The notes under the pieces were generated by a model. It saw nothing but the letters and a program-made list of their open reading frames with translations. It was not told where the DNA came from and did no database searches. Source: Pycnopodia helianthoides (taxonomy: Eukaryota; Echinodermata; Asteroidea; Forcipulatida; Asteriidae). From it: a DNA stretch of 64,000 nt. Both the position numbers and the translations under genes were made by a program. The stretch is taken from positions 4,348,948 to 4,412,947 of the forward strand of contig CM063243.1 in assembly GCA_032158295.1 (NCBI GenBank), in the 5' to 3' direction. Positions 13,026-23,909 of this stretch are shown here, piece after piece; within the stretch, counting starts at the first letter, position 1, and each line of letters starts with the position of its first letter.

Positions 13026-13029
13026 TGCA

Positions 13030-13515
13030 GGTAAAAGTTTTAAAATCTATTTTTGAGTTTTTTACCTGGAGAGTTCTTCAAAGGGAAAACTGTGAATATT
13101 TTGTACAGCCTCTGCAGTTTTTTTTGTTTTTTTTTACTTTTCAGATCTTCTGGAGAAATCAATTTCCTTTAAGAATATCATTGTCACAATGAAACCCTGT
13201 GATGAACAATTTAGGACTACAAATGTTCCAATAGTAAGCATTGGGATTCGATATTATCTTTAAGAAAGTATGAATTTGAAGTTTTAAAATCCATTTTTGA
13301 GGTTTTTACCTGGAGAGTTCATCGAAGGGAAAACTGTGAATATTTTGTACAGCCTCTGCACGATATTATTTTTTTGAACTTTTCAGATCTTCTGGAGAAA
13401 TCAATTTCCTTTAAGAATATCGTTGTCACAAAGAAACCCTGTGATGAACAATTTCAGACTACAAAGGTTCCAAAAGTAAGCATTGGGATTTGATATTATC
13501 ATTCGAGAAAGTACA
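13030..13515 (+). repeat. Young tandem duplication (242-bp period) with two exon-like segments
   Basis: Copy 1 (about 13030-13275) and copy 2 (about 13278-13515) are about 95% identical. Each contains an 89-nt open segment (13145-13233 and 13387-13475) with a pyrimidine-rich acceptor ending ttttcag and a GTAAGC donor. The two segments differ at five positions. In the only open frame shared by both, all five change the residue: LLEKSISFKNI versus LLEKSISFKNIV, then M/K, R/Q, N/K and I/K. The flanking 80 bp differ at about the same rate, so the data do not show coding constraint. I do not recognise the peptide and could not join flanking exons. Confidence 0.6.
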
Positions 13516-13529
13516 AATTTTCACCATGA

Positions 13530-15480
13530 ATTGCCCAACCTTAGTCATCAGCCACGGCTGTATAACCTGCCAAGGTATGCTTGGATCTCGGCGCGTTTGA
13601 ACTTACCTCCCCCTTTGAGCCATATAAAATGATAAACAATGGTGGCAGCATAAATCATTCTTGTAAGCCACATTCGTATAACAAAAGGACAAAGGTCTGG
13701 CTTCAGGGATAACATAATAACTGTAAATGCATAAAATGCGTCAACACACTGTAACAGGATTACACGACTTACACAATGACTGGACATCAACTACAAGGTA
13801 CAATGACATATTGACCTCTGACATGAACTACTTGATTGTAAACATGGGACTTGTGACAAGTGACTATAACCTTGACTGGGGCATGCTGGGATACCTTCCA
13901 AGATGGCAGTTTTGATACTTTTGTGATTTAGTGATTAGTAACCCCTAAATAAATCAAAGTCAATCTAGATGGACCTCATATGGCTTTTGTTGCACATTGA
14001 TGCTTCCTGAGCATTCACTTAATTCCCACAATCTAAGATTGCGCACAATTTTGCCCAATCTGCACTTGAAGCTGCCTAATCTGAAGAGCACGCGGCAAAT
14101 TGTGCAAATCTGTAGTTAATGTGCTCAACGATCATTGATGCTGGGCACAACAAAAGTCAAGAATAGTCCATTTTGGACTTCAGATCAGAGTTTAGCCATA
14201 GATTTATCTTTTTAGAGAAATTTATCTGACACAATCGACCACCATATTAACCGACAACATCTACTGCATAGCTCACACGGTTTTCAAGTGTTTATGGATT
14301 TTGGAGATTTGTATTATTATTTATTTATTTGTTATTATTTTTGGTAAAAAAAATTTTGGGGGTCACTACCTACTTTGGGGTTTTGAATTGTGAAGGACAT
14401 TTTTACACAGGTGCCAACAAATACATGAGCATTCACTCAGACTCTATGTACGCCAGATATTGTCCAAAGTTTAAAAAGTGTTATTGGATCCAGTTCATCG
14501 GACTAGCCTAGAGCAAGTTTGATATTACATTGAATTGTGTACAAAGGTTTACTCTCAAAACGTATTGGATTTTGTACCAGCAGTAGTGCCATCTGTAAGT
14601 ACAAGTAACATTCCATCAGTAAGTTTTATGACCAGGAATTGTTTCGGTCGAAAACCACAGCGGGCACAAAGATTGGATTGCACTGGTGCAAGGGCCAGTC
14701 CCAAGTATACAAAATTGGGTGAAGTGTTTGCAGCTTGTGCCGAAAAAAAATCAAAGTTTCTTCAAATACTTCAAGTGAAAATCTTGTATAACAGAATCAT
14801 CATTATCACAACCGAATTTGTAACTCACCATCACATTTTTGTGGTAGTTGTGTCCTCGGAACTCAGTAAAATCTTGAATTTGTTGGAGAATACTGTGCGG
14901 ATCGACGTTTTGACACCAACAATTTTGTCTTTAAAATCCAGCGGCACAACCAGCTGCCTGTATCACGTGATCTTGCAAGCTTTCAGAAACTAATTTGCAT
15001 AACAACAGAAATTGCTCACAAGGTAACGTCACATGATATGCGCGGTAAGGCATGTTGTTTGTATCAAGTGAAAATGCAACTCCCAGGCTTGCGAAACTAA
15101 TTTGCATAATAAAACAGGCAAAGTCCTCCTCAACGAAAAAACTCATAAATATTGGGAAACAATTTGTTTTCTGAAAATATAGTCTCTTTTAATAAAGGAA
15201 ATTAAAATACAACTAATGTGGTTTGTTTTTTTAATTAAGAGCAGAAATTTTCTCTTAAGATATCGCATGACTTGCAATTAATCAGATTTGGTAGGGTCTG
15301 TTATACAATGTTAATCTGAAAGCTTATAATTTAGTGTAAAGTTAAGATATATGTGAAGGTAGTTTCATTGGGAAATATTGTTTTGGTTGCTTAAAATATC
15401 ATTTCTTGAAAAAAAGGAAATAAGGTGTTTTTTATATTTCTATTAAAACAAGTTTTTTTCTGACCTACTTCCATTCGTCG
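13530..15480. other. No confirmed gene; one 152-codon open frame
   Basis: The plus-strand frame 14535-14993 contains a protein-like stretch (TGARASPKYTKLGEVFAACA), but it has no recognised domain, no clear start context and no neighbours in phase. It is more likely an old transposon fragment or chance than a gene. Most of the rest is AT-rich and featureless. Confidence 0.3.
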
Positions 15481-15494
15481 CATTACTATTGCTA

Positions 15495-15560
15495 GTTGAG
15501 TTCAGGGTGAGATTCGAACCTCTTTCACTCTCACCTCTGCAGTCTCTATTCCTTTTGCCC
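15495..15560 (-). repeat. tRNA-like fragment (B-box only), probable SINE remnant
   Basis: On the minus strand GGTTCGAATCTCACCC matches a polymerase III B-box. The upstream part does not form a tRNA cloverleaf. Confidence 0.35.
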
Positions 15561-15649
15561 TGTTAGAACATTTTCTTTCTTTTTTTCTTGGGAATAAAAT
15601 ATGTTTTTCTGTTTTGTTTTGTTTTGTTTTTGCTCAGAGGGTTTACTAC

Positions 15650-16148
15650 TCCGTGGCCAGCGACGGGCTACGGGGGGGGGGGGGGGGCAAATGCCCCCCC
15701 CAGTAATTTTTTTTGCCCCCCCCCCCAGTTTTTTCCCCGATGGCGGAAATTGAGTTTAATCCCAAACGATTGCACCCAATTTGTTGCAATGTTGTTTGCA
15801 CTGTAAATAATAAACTCAATTTCATCCATCATAATTAGCTGGCACCATCAAAAAAGCCCAATACACTTTCCATCTCCGGCAATGTTAATAAAATGTGGAT
15901 TTATTTATCTGTACAAGCTTGGAAACTTGCTATAAATAGAAATGCATTGTCTGCCCAAAACCGTAAGCAGCCATTGTACACGCAGTTCGCACAACACGTC
16001 ACATTCACACAGTGCAAAATCTTATTTCTGGAGTGAATTGTAGGCTTATACAGTACATTATAGACTTTTGTTTGCCCCCCCCCCCCCCTAAATTTAAGTT
16101 TGCCCCCCCCCCCCGATTAACAGGTCTGGTGCCGCCACTGTCCGTGGC
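15650..16148. mobile_element. Non-autonomous hAT-like element with perfect 8-bp TSD
   Basis: The element body 15658-16140 (483 bp) is flanked by TCCGTGGC at 15650-15657 and 16141-16148. The left end reads CAGCGACGGGCTACGGG. The reverse complement of the right end reads CAGTGGCGGCACCAG. CAG-starting inverted ends plus an 8-bp duplication are the hallmark of hAT transposons. The interior has long G and C runs at both ends (15672-15690, 15700-15725, 16075-16115) and no transposase frame, so it is a MITE. Confidence 0.85.
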
Positions 16149-16458
16149 CCAATTTCTTGCTGGAGCAGAAAATAATGCTTAACTTGTTTTCTGCTCTGCA
16201 AAAATGAGCAGGATGCCGGTCACAGATGGTGAGAGCGCGCTAATATTTAAGCTGGTTTACCTCATTCTGGTAAGCATAATTTTGTTGTGTTTCGCTACTT
16301 TTGTGCTTCAAGACGCAGACTCGTCAATTGAGCAAAATGATGAATTCGAGCCACGATAAGTCACCTTTGAACCCCGGACACCCGGCCGCCCGCGATTTTT
16401 TTTTCTGCTAGGGATAGGCTGTTCTTCCCTATCCCTTAACTATTGACTCCATAGCCGA

Positions 16459-17158
16459 CGTGTGCTCATAGAGCTATATATATTGACTAGAGCGCTAACA
16501 CCCCGTTATACACGCACTAAGGTTTTGAAGCCGTGTGGGCGCATCCATGTTTATGTACAAACCAATACAAAAGCTTGAAATTTTGTACGGCAATTGTACG
16601 GCTATTTGCATGATAAAGCGTTTGTTCTTTTATATGCGTCATCGAACCAAATATGCAGCAAATGAGAACGCACAATCTGCTAATGAGCGTACAAACTGCG
16701 AGCGTCATGTGCGTCATGTTTAACATGTGAGTTTGCGCGTATACGTGTGTTTTTTTTTAGTTCGTCATTCTTGCCGGCATATTGTGTATCCTTTAAGCAG
16801 ATTTCGTTTTTTTTTTCCCTTGACATCTTGAAGCATTGAATCCTCCCAAACAAGGCTCTAGTTCTACTCAGCATTTTTCCTGAGACGTAAGTAACAACAT
16901 CAGAGAATCACCTACTACATATTTTTTTAAGACATCACTAAAATCACCTGTTTACAAGAGCAATGATCGTTAGATTAAATTCGGCGCGTACGTAAGCGCG
17001 CACGCCGAATGCAAAATTTTCGCGGCCATGTGTGCTCTCTTAAAATTAAAATCGTTCCGTAGTCACGCAACACATCAAACATGTCTGCGCCCAAGGTGGC
17101 TTCTAAACTCAGAGCAAGTTAGCGCTCTAGTCAATATATATAGCTCTATGCGTGTGCT
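16459..17158. mobile_element. 684-bp DNA transposon, perfect 33-bp TIRs, 8-bp TSD
   Basis: 16467-16499 and 17118-17150 are exact reverse complements over 33 bp, starting CATAGAGCTATATATATTGA. They are flanked by CGTGTGCT on both sides (16459-16466, 17151-17158). An 8-bp duplication fits hAT or P-type elements. The end CATAG differs from the usual hAT CAGNG, so the superfamily is open. The interior has no frame above 70 codons, so it cannot encode its own transposase. The perfect TIR and TSD indicate a recent insertion. Confidence 0.88.
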
Positions 17159-17159
17159 G

Positions 17160-19020
17160 CAGAACATAAATTTGCCGCCTGCCCCCTGCTGCTCTTACAA
17201 AGCTGGCCGAAGGCTGCGAGGACGCAGCTGTGTGCCAGCTAAGTCTAAATATAGTACACAGGGCGCGCGGTATTTGAAAAGCTTGTTATGCAGCTGTCCT
17301 AAATAATATAAGCGCTCCACACGTCACACGAGTACAACGCGTAACGACACACCTGCGCGCGGCCGGTATTTGAAACGCTCATTAAATATGCAGCTACTTG
17401 TAAAATACTGTTGACATTAAAACTGAGTAGGCCTGTTTGCTGCATGCATGATGAGTGATGGTCATACGAACAGTAAACATGGTCCAAACACGCCTCTAAT
17501 ATGTATGTCTAGGTGTGGGCCTAGCCTATAGGGTAAATTAAAAGTAAAACGTAAACATGCATGGTGGAATCTGAATATGTTTTCATTGCCAATTGTGCAT
17601 CTACCAACACTAGAATTATTTAGGTCATGATAGATTGGTAGGATGACTATATTTGTGGTAGCTACTTTTTAACAAGGGGCAATACAAGAACATAAGTAAT
17701 TCGGATGAAAAGCGAAGAAAGTACATTATTGCTCAGTTGAAACAGTTGGGTTAACTATTTTTCATGAGACAAACAAATAATTCAAAAAAATAAAAAAACA
17801 TATTTGACAATGTACAAGTTTCAAACGACCAATACCAATGATGATATGCGATGGCACTTTCGGGTTTGAATGAATTGAATCTCTGCACTCATACATTTTG
17901 ATAGAGTAAAGGTCAATGTCTTGTTTTATTTCTTTCTTGTTATTGTGTAACACAGAGCCCTAAAGTCTACTATGGCGGCCAAAGGGAAAACAAGCCAACA
18001 TTTGCTTATACAATGACGCAGGAATTATGTAAACTTTCAAGGCTTTGTTTATATTAGCCCTCCATTCCATTAAAAACATTTAAAACATACAATGAATACT
18101 TTCCACACGGGCAGCATCTATCTTGGATTTGAGAGTAGAAACCAGGCATGTTTTAGTATGAAAATCGAAGAATGGGGGGGGGGACCGAGACTAGTTACAC
18201 ATTAATTCTGTGTTTAGGTGTTTAACAAAAAAACGGTAATGTACTGTATAAGGAGGAAGCCATTTGCTCGTCGTCATCGTCATCGTCATCCTGTTATGAC
18301 GTCCACGCAGAGGGTGTTGATTCTTATTTACCAAAACAGCAAACGACCGAAAACCACGAAATACATCTCTTTTCATAGAACAGTTTACTGAGGGCGCTTT
18401 AATAAGAAATGCTCCTTGTGATGCGAGCCTGCGTTTTGAACATTGATCTCCATTATACTGAAGATCAATGGTTTTGAAATGGGCACATTGCCTTCGGATT
18501 GGGCGCTTTGGGCTATAAAAGGCCTTCTTTTGAAATGAATACAGTTGGAAATATATTCTAAAAAGTAGAATATAATGATTCACATAAATACCCCTTGAAG
18601 TGGTGAAGTGTTTGTGTAACTTCAAGACAGCACGGTCTGCCATTATGTAGAACCAAATTTTTGACTCCACAAAATGGTGGACCATATTATGTTCCGTTGG
18701 TTGTATTTCAGGAGGCAAATTTATGTGTTTTCAATCTCTACCACTAATTTCAATGTTTTAGTGCATGTACAACTCTTAAAAAAGGATAAGGAGCTATTCC
18801 AAACAGCAACATATTGAGGGATTTGAAGGCAATGTACCCCTTTTAAGCATCTAGAGTGAACCAGGGCTGGAGCTGATGGCTTGGGGTATCTAGAGTCTTA
18901 TGGTCTCCACGAAAATGTGAGCAAAAACTGACACAAAAAGAAAACAAAGCCCATTTTCAGCTCACTGAGCAGAATAGCATCCTTAGCCAAATTTGTAAAC
19001 TTTGCTAAAAATCAAAGGTA
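17160..19020. other. No recognised gene; one 175-codon frame and a TATA-like box
   Basis: A minus-strand frame at 18718-18191 (175 codons) has no domain I recognise, and its composition (many K, H, F) looks like chance in AT-rich DNA. On the plus strand GGGCTATAAAAGGCC (about 18510-18524) is a textbook TATA sequence, but no coding frame follows it. Two related segments with 'ggtatttgaaa' and 'atgcagct' near 17270 and 17370 suggest a small duplication. Confidence 0.3.
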
Positions 19021-19023
19021 ATT

Positions 19024-19147
19024 TGACAATAGGAAAAATAATTATAAATCAAGAAGTATTTGACAGCACAGTCAAATGTAGGCCTACATTTGACTGTGCT
19101 TTTCAAATACTTTTTGTTTTTATAATAAATGATCACATTGTCAAAAT
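19024..19147. repeat. Imperfect palindrome (~60-bp arms)
   Basis: The centre AGGCCT at 19080-19085 is flanked by near-perfect arms: 'agtatttgacagcacagtc' on the left pairs with 'gactgtgcttttcaaatact' on the right. Weaker complementarity continues outward to TTTGACAAT and ATTGTCAAA. This is a foldback/MITE-like structure; class unknown. Confidence 0.75.
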
Positions 19148-19769
19148 CTTCACTTAGGACTCTTGCCCAAATCACAAAGGAAACACAAAGCAACAAACAA
19201 ACTACTTTATTTATCAACAATAGACTTTCATCTCAAAACAATAATTTCAATCCTCAGATACTTTGACTCTTTAGACCTTTTATTCAGAAAGCATGATCTC
19301 TTTGTAAACTCAAAGATTAATTACCCAATCCACACAATATTCATCATAATATAAAAAAAACGTTTTGAAACTTTGCATGGTTTTCAGAAGAACTGACTAG
19401 GTCTATGGGTGACATCAATGTGATTTAATCAATCTCTTTTGAGGAAAATATGTTAGTCGAGAGACTCTAATTTATCTCAAACCCAGTTCTTCTCAGAACC
19501 AACAGCTCTCCAAAAAATCCACAAGCTTATTAAATGTAGACCTATTTAGTTCTTCAAAGTCAACGATTTTACTGTCAGTAAACAGTACACAATAAAATAT
19601 ATCAGTAAAAAAAAATGTAAAAGAACATGAAAGGCATCTACGGATGTGTTAAAGGGACATTGAGAAAAATAAAATAAAGTTGTAATAATATACAAATATA
19701 ACATGGTTTGAGGGTGAACATAAATGTGATCAAGGTGTTTCTGATTGAAAGTGGGAAGCTGCAGTGAGG

Positions 19770-19890
19770 TTGACATCTACCAGAAACCAGTTGCAAATGG
19801 TTGTATTTTGGCTGGTAACCTTTTTCTGCTAAGCATTTTGTTATGTGCTTAGCTAACATTTGTGCCAAGCAGCTCTATAAATTTACACCC
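19770..19890. repeat. Fragment of the 'cttagc/gctaag' MITE family
   Basis: Contains 'ttttggctggtaacc', 'ctgctaagca' and 'gcttagcta.....agcagctctat', the same vocabulary as the elements at 47588-47795 and 56432-56880. Truncated on the left. Confidence 0.5.
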
Positions 19891-19939
19891 TGTAAGCTCA
19901 CAGCATGTGTCTCTTTGCAAAAACGTGGTGTCTATTAGA

Positions 19940-20549
19940 CCAAAAGGTTACCTCGATACAACACTGTAATGACCAATTCAATTTTTTATGTTGTCATTTT
20001 CCAATAGATAGAGTCCTCATGTGAGTGGGGAGAAAATTGCATATCTCAAATGGTGTGAATTGCCATTGTGTTCGATACCCTTCCAGTGCAAATTTGTCAT
20101 CATCCAAAACATCTGATGACATCATTCTGAGAAAATTGGGTCTCTACATTTGTGTACGGGAATGTTGTGTTTCATAAACTTACTTTTGATAATGCTCAGC
20201 CTTGAATTTTACCTTTTGACTGACGAAAAATTCTCCTTGGAATGTAAAGATTCTATAGCTGTTGAAATCCAATGATTTCATGTTTCAAATTTAGCTCTGA
20301 AAAAGTCAGTTATGAACCAAAACATCCCCGTACAAAAAAGTATAGACCTATTTTTTCTCAGAATGATGTCATCAGATGTTTTGGGATGTTGGCAATTTTT
20401 GCACTGGAAGGTTATTGAATACAAAGGCAATTCACACCATGAAGTTAGAGACTTGCAATTGTTTCCCCACTCACATGAGTTCTCTATCTCTTGAAAGATG
20501 AATATATCACAAAAATTGATTGGTCATAATTTAATTTCAAATTTTTTGG
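19940..20549. mobile_element. Large foldback element (~250-bp inverted arms)
   Basis: The left arm (about 19970-20190) pairs with the right arm (about 20300-20530). Landmarks: 'atgaccaattcaattttt' against 'aaaaattgattggtcat', 'gatagagtcctcatgtgagtg' against 'cactcacatgagttctctatc', and 'catctgatgacatcattctga' against 'tcagaatgatgtcatcagatg'. Arms differ by scattered substitutions, so the insertion is not recent. The loop is about 100 bp with no gene. A clean target-site duplication was not found. Confidence 0.75.
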
Positions 20550-20893
20550 CTTCTTAGGAGCAACTTTTCTTTGGTGTTCTCCTTCAAGTATTTAAAGTGG
20601 GGGGGGGACATGGTCCATATTCCCTTGTACATGCACCTTCCCTACTTTGAGAAGTCACTTTCATGTTACTTTAACATGCGTATGGCTATGAACGCTGAGC
20701 ACGCTTTAGATATCCGGTCTAACACGGCTCCAGCTATGTCTTTATCAGCCGTTAAATTCTTTATTATTAAAATACTTTATAAATTGTTCAAACTTTGTAT
20801 TAGTTATTGTTGAAATGATTTACAAAATTATATGAAAAATATCAAATCACAAGAATCTACAGGTGAGGTATATATATAACAAATTCATACAAC

Positions 20894-21000
20894 ATAGCAC
20901 AATATAATCACTCGTTGAAATCTGGACTGTTCCATTTCACTTGGCTTTGCCTCGTGAAATGGAACAATCCAGATTTCACCTCATGATTACATTCTGCTAT
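20894..21000. repeat. Hairpin repeat, 25-bp core arms
   Basis: 20916-20940 and 20954-20978 are inverted copies with one mismatch (core GAAATCTGGACTGTTCC). Complementarity decays outward to about 45 bp per side ('taatcactcg' against 'tcatgatta'). A related half-element (actcgctaaagtctggc, then ttccatttca) occurs at about 27510-27540, so the family is dispersed. Confidence 0.75.
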
Positions 21001-21083
21001 ACTGTACTCACATACATCTAATACTTGCAAATTTTTGGGTGATACTTCTGAAATAAAAATATGATAAGAGCGTACTTTTAAAA

Positions 21084-21456
21084 AGGAACATTACAGAATT
21101 GGTTTTTGCTAACAAAACAGTTGCTGGCAGTGTAAGCACTTTATGTAATCCACCATATACATAAACTGACAAACCTGTAGAATTTTGAGATCGATTGGCC
21201 ATCTGGGTCACGAGAAAATAGTGAAAAACCGATTACACATTTGCATGAAATCATATAGATTCAACAATGAATAAAACGCTCACTGAGCGATAAATTAAGT
21301 TTATTCTTTTCTCATCAAATATGGCATTTCAGACAGAAATATTTAAAGGGATGTTTTCCACTATCATCATCATTAGACTGTGTAAGTTTTTATGTAAATC
21401 TGTGATCAAAAAGTATATTTTACAAGTTTTTTTCTTACCAATTCTGTAATGTTCCT
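21084..21456 (+). mobile_element. TTAA-type MITE, family 1 copy A
   Basis: The ends AGGAACATTACAGAATTGG and its complement are near-perfect inverted repeats. TTAA lies directly at the right end (21457-21460), and on the left TTAA is separated by two extra A's. About 90% like copies B (32765-33144) and C (38133-38521). TTAA duplication is characteristic of piggyBac and Kolobok elements. No coding capacity. Confidence 0.85.
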
Positions 21457-21819
21457 TTAAATATGGCTTGACAAAACCCTTGGCAAACTTTGTCAGTTTT
21501 TAGCCAAGTGTTTCTTATACCTTGATTGTGGTGCAGAGAGTTTGAGCAGAGGGTGAGTGGATCCTGTGGGTTTGCTTCTCTCTGTTTGAAGACCGATCCA
21601 ACGAGATCAAGCAGTGGATGCTATAAGACCAGAGTGACATTAACTGAGGGTTCTCAATTTGGGGATGACCAAGCTCCAACGAGTTCATGAGGTGGGCGAC
21701 ACTGAGGGACATCTCAGGAATTTGTGTTGTCACAGATGAATCTACCGGTACATTACCTGTTGTGCAAGAAAATCCACGAGAAAGTTACGTCCATGTTTGC
21801 TGACTGCATGTACATGACT

Positions 21820-21950
21820 GGAATTATACAAAGCCCACAGGGCAACGGCCTCTGTTGCCCCTGGTCTTGGCCTTGGTGCCCCTTCAAAATATTCCCATAG
21901 ACTTTAACAGTTTCCAAATTCCAGACCCTGGTGTATGTTACACTTTTCAT
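21820..21950 (-). repeat. CAGGCCTGGAATT-family repeat, degenerate copy
   Basis: Contains the family core in reverse: 'ctggaatt', 'caacggcctctgttgcccctgg', 'cttggccttggtgcccctt' and 'cccatagactttaa'. The intact copy for comparison is at 62846-63012. Confidence 0.6.
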
Positions 21951-22189
21951 TTAGATTAGGCTTTTTTCACACCTGTGAACACTTTACAGGTTTCCTCAGT
22001 CAAACAGCTAGTAATTCATTCGTCACTGTGAAATGAATAACAGAATACACTTTTGGATAATAAGGGCCAAACCTTTCACAGAATTCTTTTGTTTGTTTTG
22101 TTTCTGCACAATGACTTCTGAAGAATTTTTTTTGGATAAGTACTTATAATGCTCCCAGTGGTGTGTAATGCCTTTATTGTCAAATTTAC

Positions 22190-22300
22190 ATAGACAAGCA
22201 CCCTTGTTCACAGGTTTCCTCAGGCTTGTAAGCTGTAGTGATTAAGTTCATCTGTGGTTTCATTACCAGAAATATACCAGAAATATAAAATAATAAAGCA
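22190..22300 (+). repeat. SINE family 1, 3' tail fragment
   Basis: 'cccttgtt.acaggtttcctc', 'ggcttg..agct.tagtgattaagttca' and 'ggtttcattaccagaaatata' match the 3' region of the longer copy at 60345-60900. Confidence 0.6.
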
Positions 22301-22334
22301 CAAAATTTCACAGTAAGCAGAGCCATGAAGTTTG

Positions 22335-22445
22335 ACCCAGCTCTAGATTGGCTAAAGTTGTGGGTTTCAATCCAACCTAAGTAACATGCCTGTGGATTTT
22401 TTTCACAGGACCCTGGAAAGCACCTAGTGTAGGTGCAGCGTAAAA
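22335..22445 (+). repeat. SINE family 2, truncated copy
   Basis: Carries the B-box-like 'gtgggtttcaatccaacct', then the family body 'agtaacatgcctgtggattttttt' and 'cacaggac...ggaaagcac'. Other copies: 32575, 45545, 55875. Confidence 0.6.
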
Positions 22446-22564
22446 CACAAATAATAGACATCCTACTTGACAGAGCAAACGTACCCAAGTAATAAAAGAG
22501 TGCGTTGAGGGAAGTTATACTGAGTGAGACAATTGCTTCTAGCCGTCTGCTCAACCCCGACTAA

Positions 22565-22912
22565 AGTAGATAATAATAATAATAATAGCTTGCATTTATA
22601 TAGCGCTTAATACAGGCGTTTCTAAGCGCTGATATTTTTTCCTGCCAGGTATGTGGAGCTACGTTTTTGAAGTATGAGGCCTACTCATTTATAGCACCAT
22701 GTAATGGTTTACAAGGTGCTGTGGCGCAACATGCTGCCGATCAAACCAGGAACACTGGGGCGAACCCCTTCTTATGATAAGTGTACTGGGTTCTTTTACG
22801 TGCATTACACAACACAAGGGACCTACGGTTTTACGTCCCATCCGAAGGACGCAGCAATAATGGTTAAGTGTCTTGCAAGTGTCACAAGTGTCATGACCGA
22901 GTAGAGCCCTCA
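22565..22912 (-). repeat. SINE family 1 (tRNA-Leu-like), near full length, minus strand
   Basis: On the minus strand: 'gacacttg...gcaagacacttaaccattattgctgcgtcc', then 'gatgggacgtaaaaccgtagg', 'gggttcgcccc', and a 3' tail with the hairpin AGCGCTTA/TAAGCGCT, 'tatataaatgc' and (ATT)n. The tRNA head is mostly lost. 'gcaagacacttaac' resembles the conserved central domain of vertebrate V-SINEs (from memory). The 3' tail resembles the LINE 3' end at 4985-5050. Confidence 0.75.
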
Positions 22913-23214
22913 TGCCTCATTGATTGGAGGTAGGTGGCTAGATCACTCACAGGAACCTGTGCATTAATCAAATGTTGTCAATGCGGATTGTTAAGAAGAG
23001 CACATGGAAAAATTATCAAACACTCCTCTAAAATGTGGAGGAGGTAATCTCTGCACATAGCCGACTTAAAGAAAAAATGCGGAAAGTGCAAACGGTTTCA
23101 TGCATATTCATTAAAAACATTGTGGGTTAAAAAAAAGAGACTATCCGGCGTTTCTCAAATTCAAGTGTAGTACTATCTTTACACTTGTCCGGCAATCCCT
23201 TGAAAAGGAGAAAA

Positions 23215-23790
23215 ACACTTGACTGCCGGAAACGACATGAAATATATTCTATCCCGTACAAAGTGGCACATTTGTTTCAAAGGCTTATTCTATGTTCTTG
23301 TTGCAAATATAAACAATTACGAGTGAGATATCATAAAAGGGTAATTTTGGCAGAAAGAAAAAAATTCAAATGGCATGAGTTCAAGAAAAAAACAAACCAT
23401 CCTGCCGCAGGAAAAAAAACACACACATACAGTACACTTGCATCTTTTCTCCTTGCCCTCTCTCTTTCCCCTCTCTCTTTCCTCCCCCTTCTTTTGCCAT
23501 TTTTTTCGGGGACCCTCTTGGGAGAGGGGGGGGGAGGGGCTCAAGGTCATTCCAGTGAGGAATTTCCATACAGCTGGACCCAGTCCTCCATACCAGGTCC
23601 ATTGGGTTCATTCGGGGCCCAGTTGATGAGTTCCCAAAAAAGGCTTCGGTCGGTCGACCCAACCAAAGGAACCCGTGGTTGAGTCACGTCGGTATTGACT
23701 GATGTACACTACAACTCTCACTTCATTCTAACCTCGATAAATAATACAATAGTGGTGTTTATAACTAACACAATCCATTAGCTTGAGTCG
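23215..23790. repeat. Lectin-flank duplicated block X, copy 1
   Basis: Highly similar to 26340-26740: 'gaaatatattctatcccgta', 'caaagtggcacatt.gtttcaaa', a CT-rich then G-rich tract (23445-23545), 'tccatacagctggacccagtc' and 'aacacaatccattagct'. Copy 1 has about 100 extra bases at 23640-23745. Several 60-165 codon frames here are by-products of the low-complexity tract and occur on both strands. Confidence 0.8.
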
Positions 23791-23909
23791 CGACAAGGCC
23801 TCCGAAGACGGCCTTTCGCGAGGCTGTTCATACCCAGAGTGGCGATTGGGTGATTCAAATGCTTGAGCATGACAATACATAGTGAAACACTGTATACAGT
23901 ATATTGTCA

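Noticed and set aside
18510..18524. TATA box (GGGCTATAAAAGGCC) as promoter of an unknown gene
   Set aside because: No coding frame or splice donor follows within a reasonable distance. Kept only as a remark.
18191..18718. 175-codon minus-strand open frame as a gene
   Set aside because: No domain, no supporting splice or promoter structure on that strand, and composition like translated AT-rich DNA.
23185..23682. 165-codon frame with proline/leucine-rich tract
   Set aside because: It spans the low-complexity CT/G tract of duplicated block X. Overlapping frames are open on both strands, and the second copy at 26340 does not preserve the frame.
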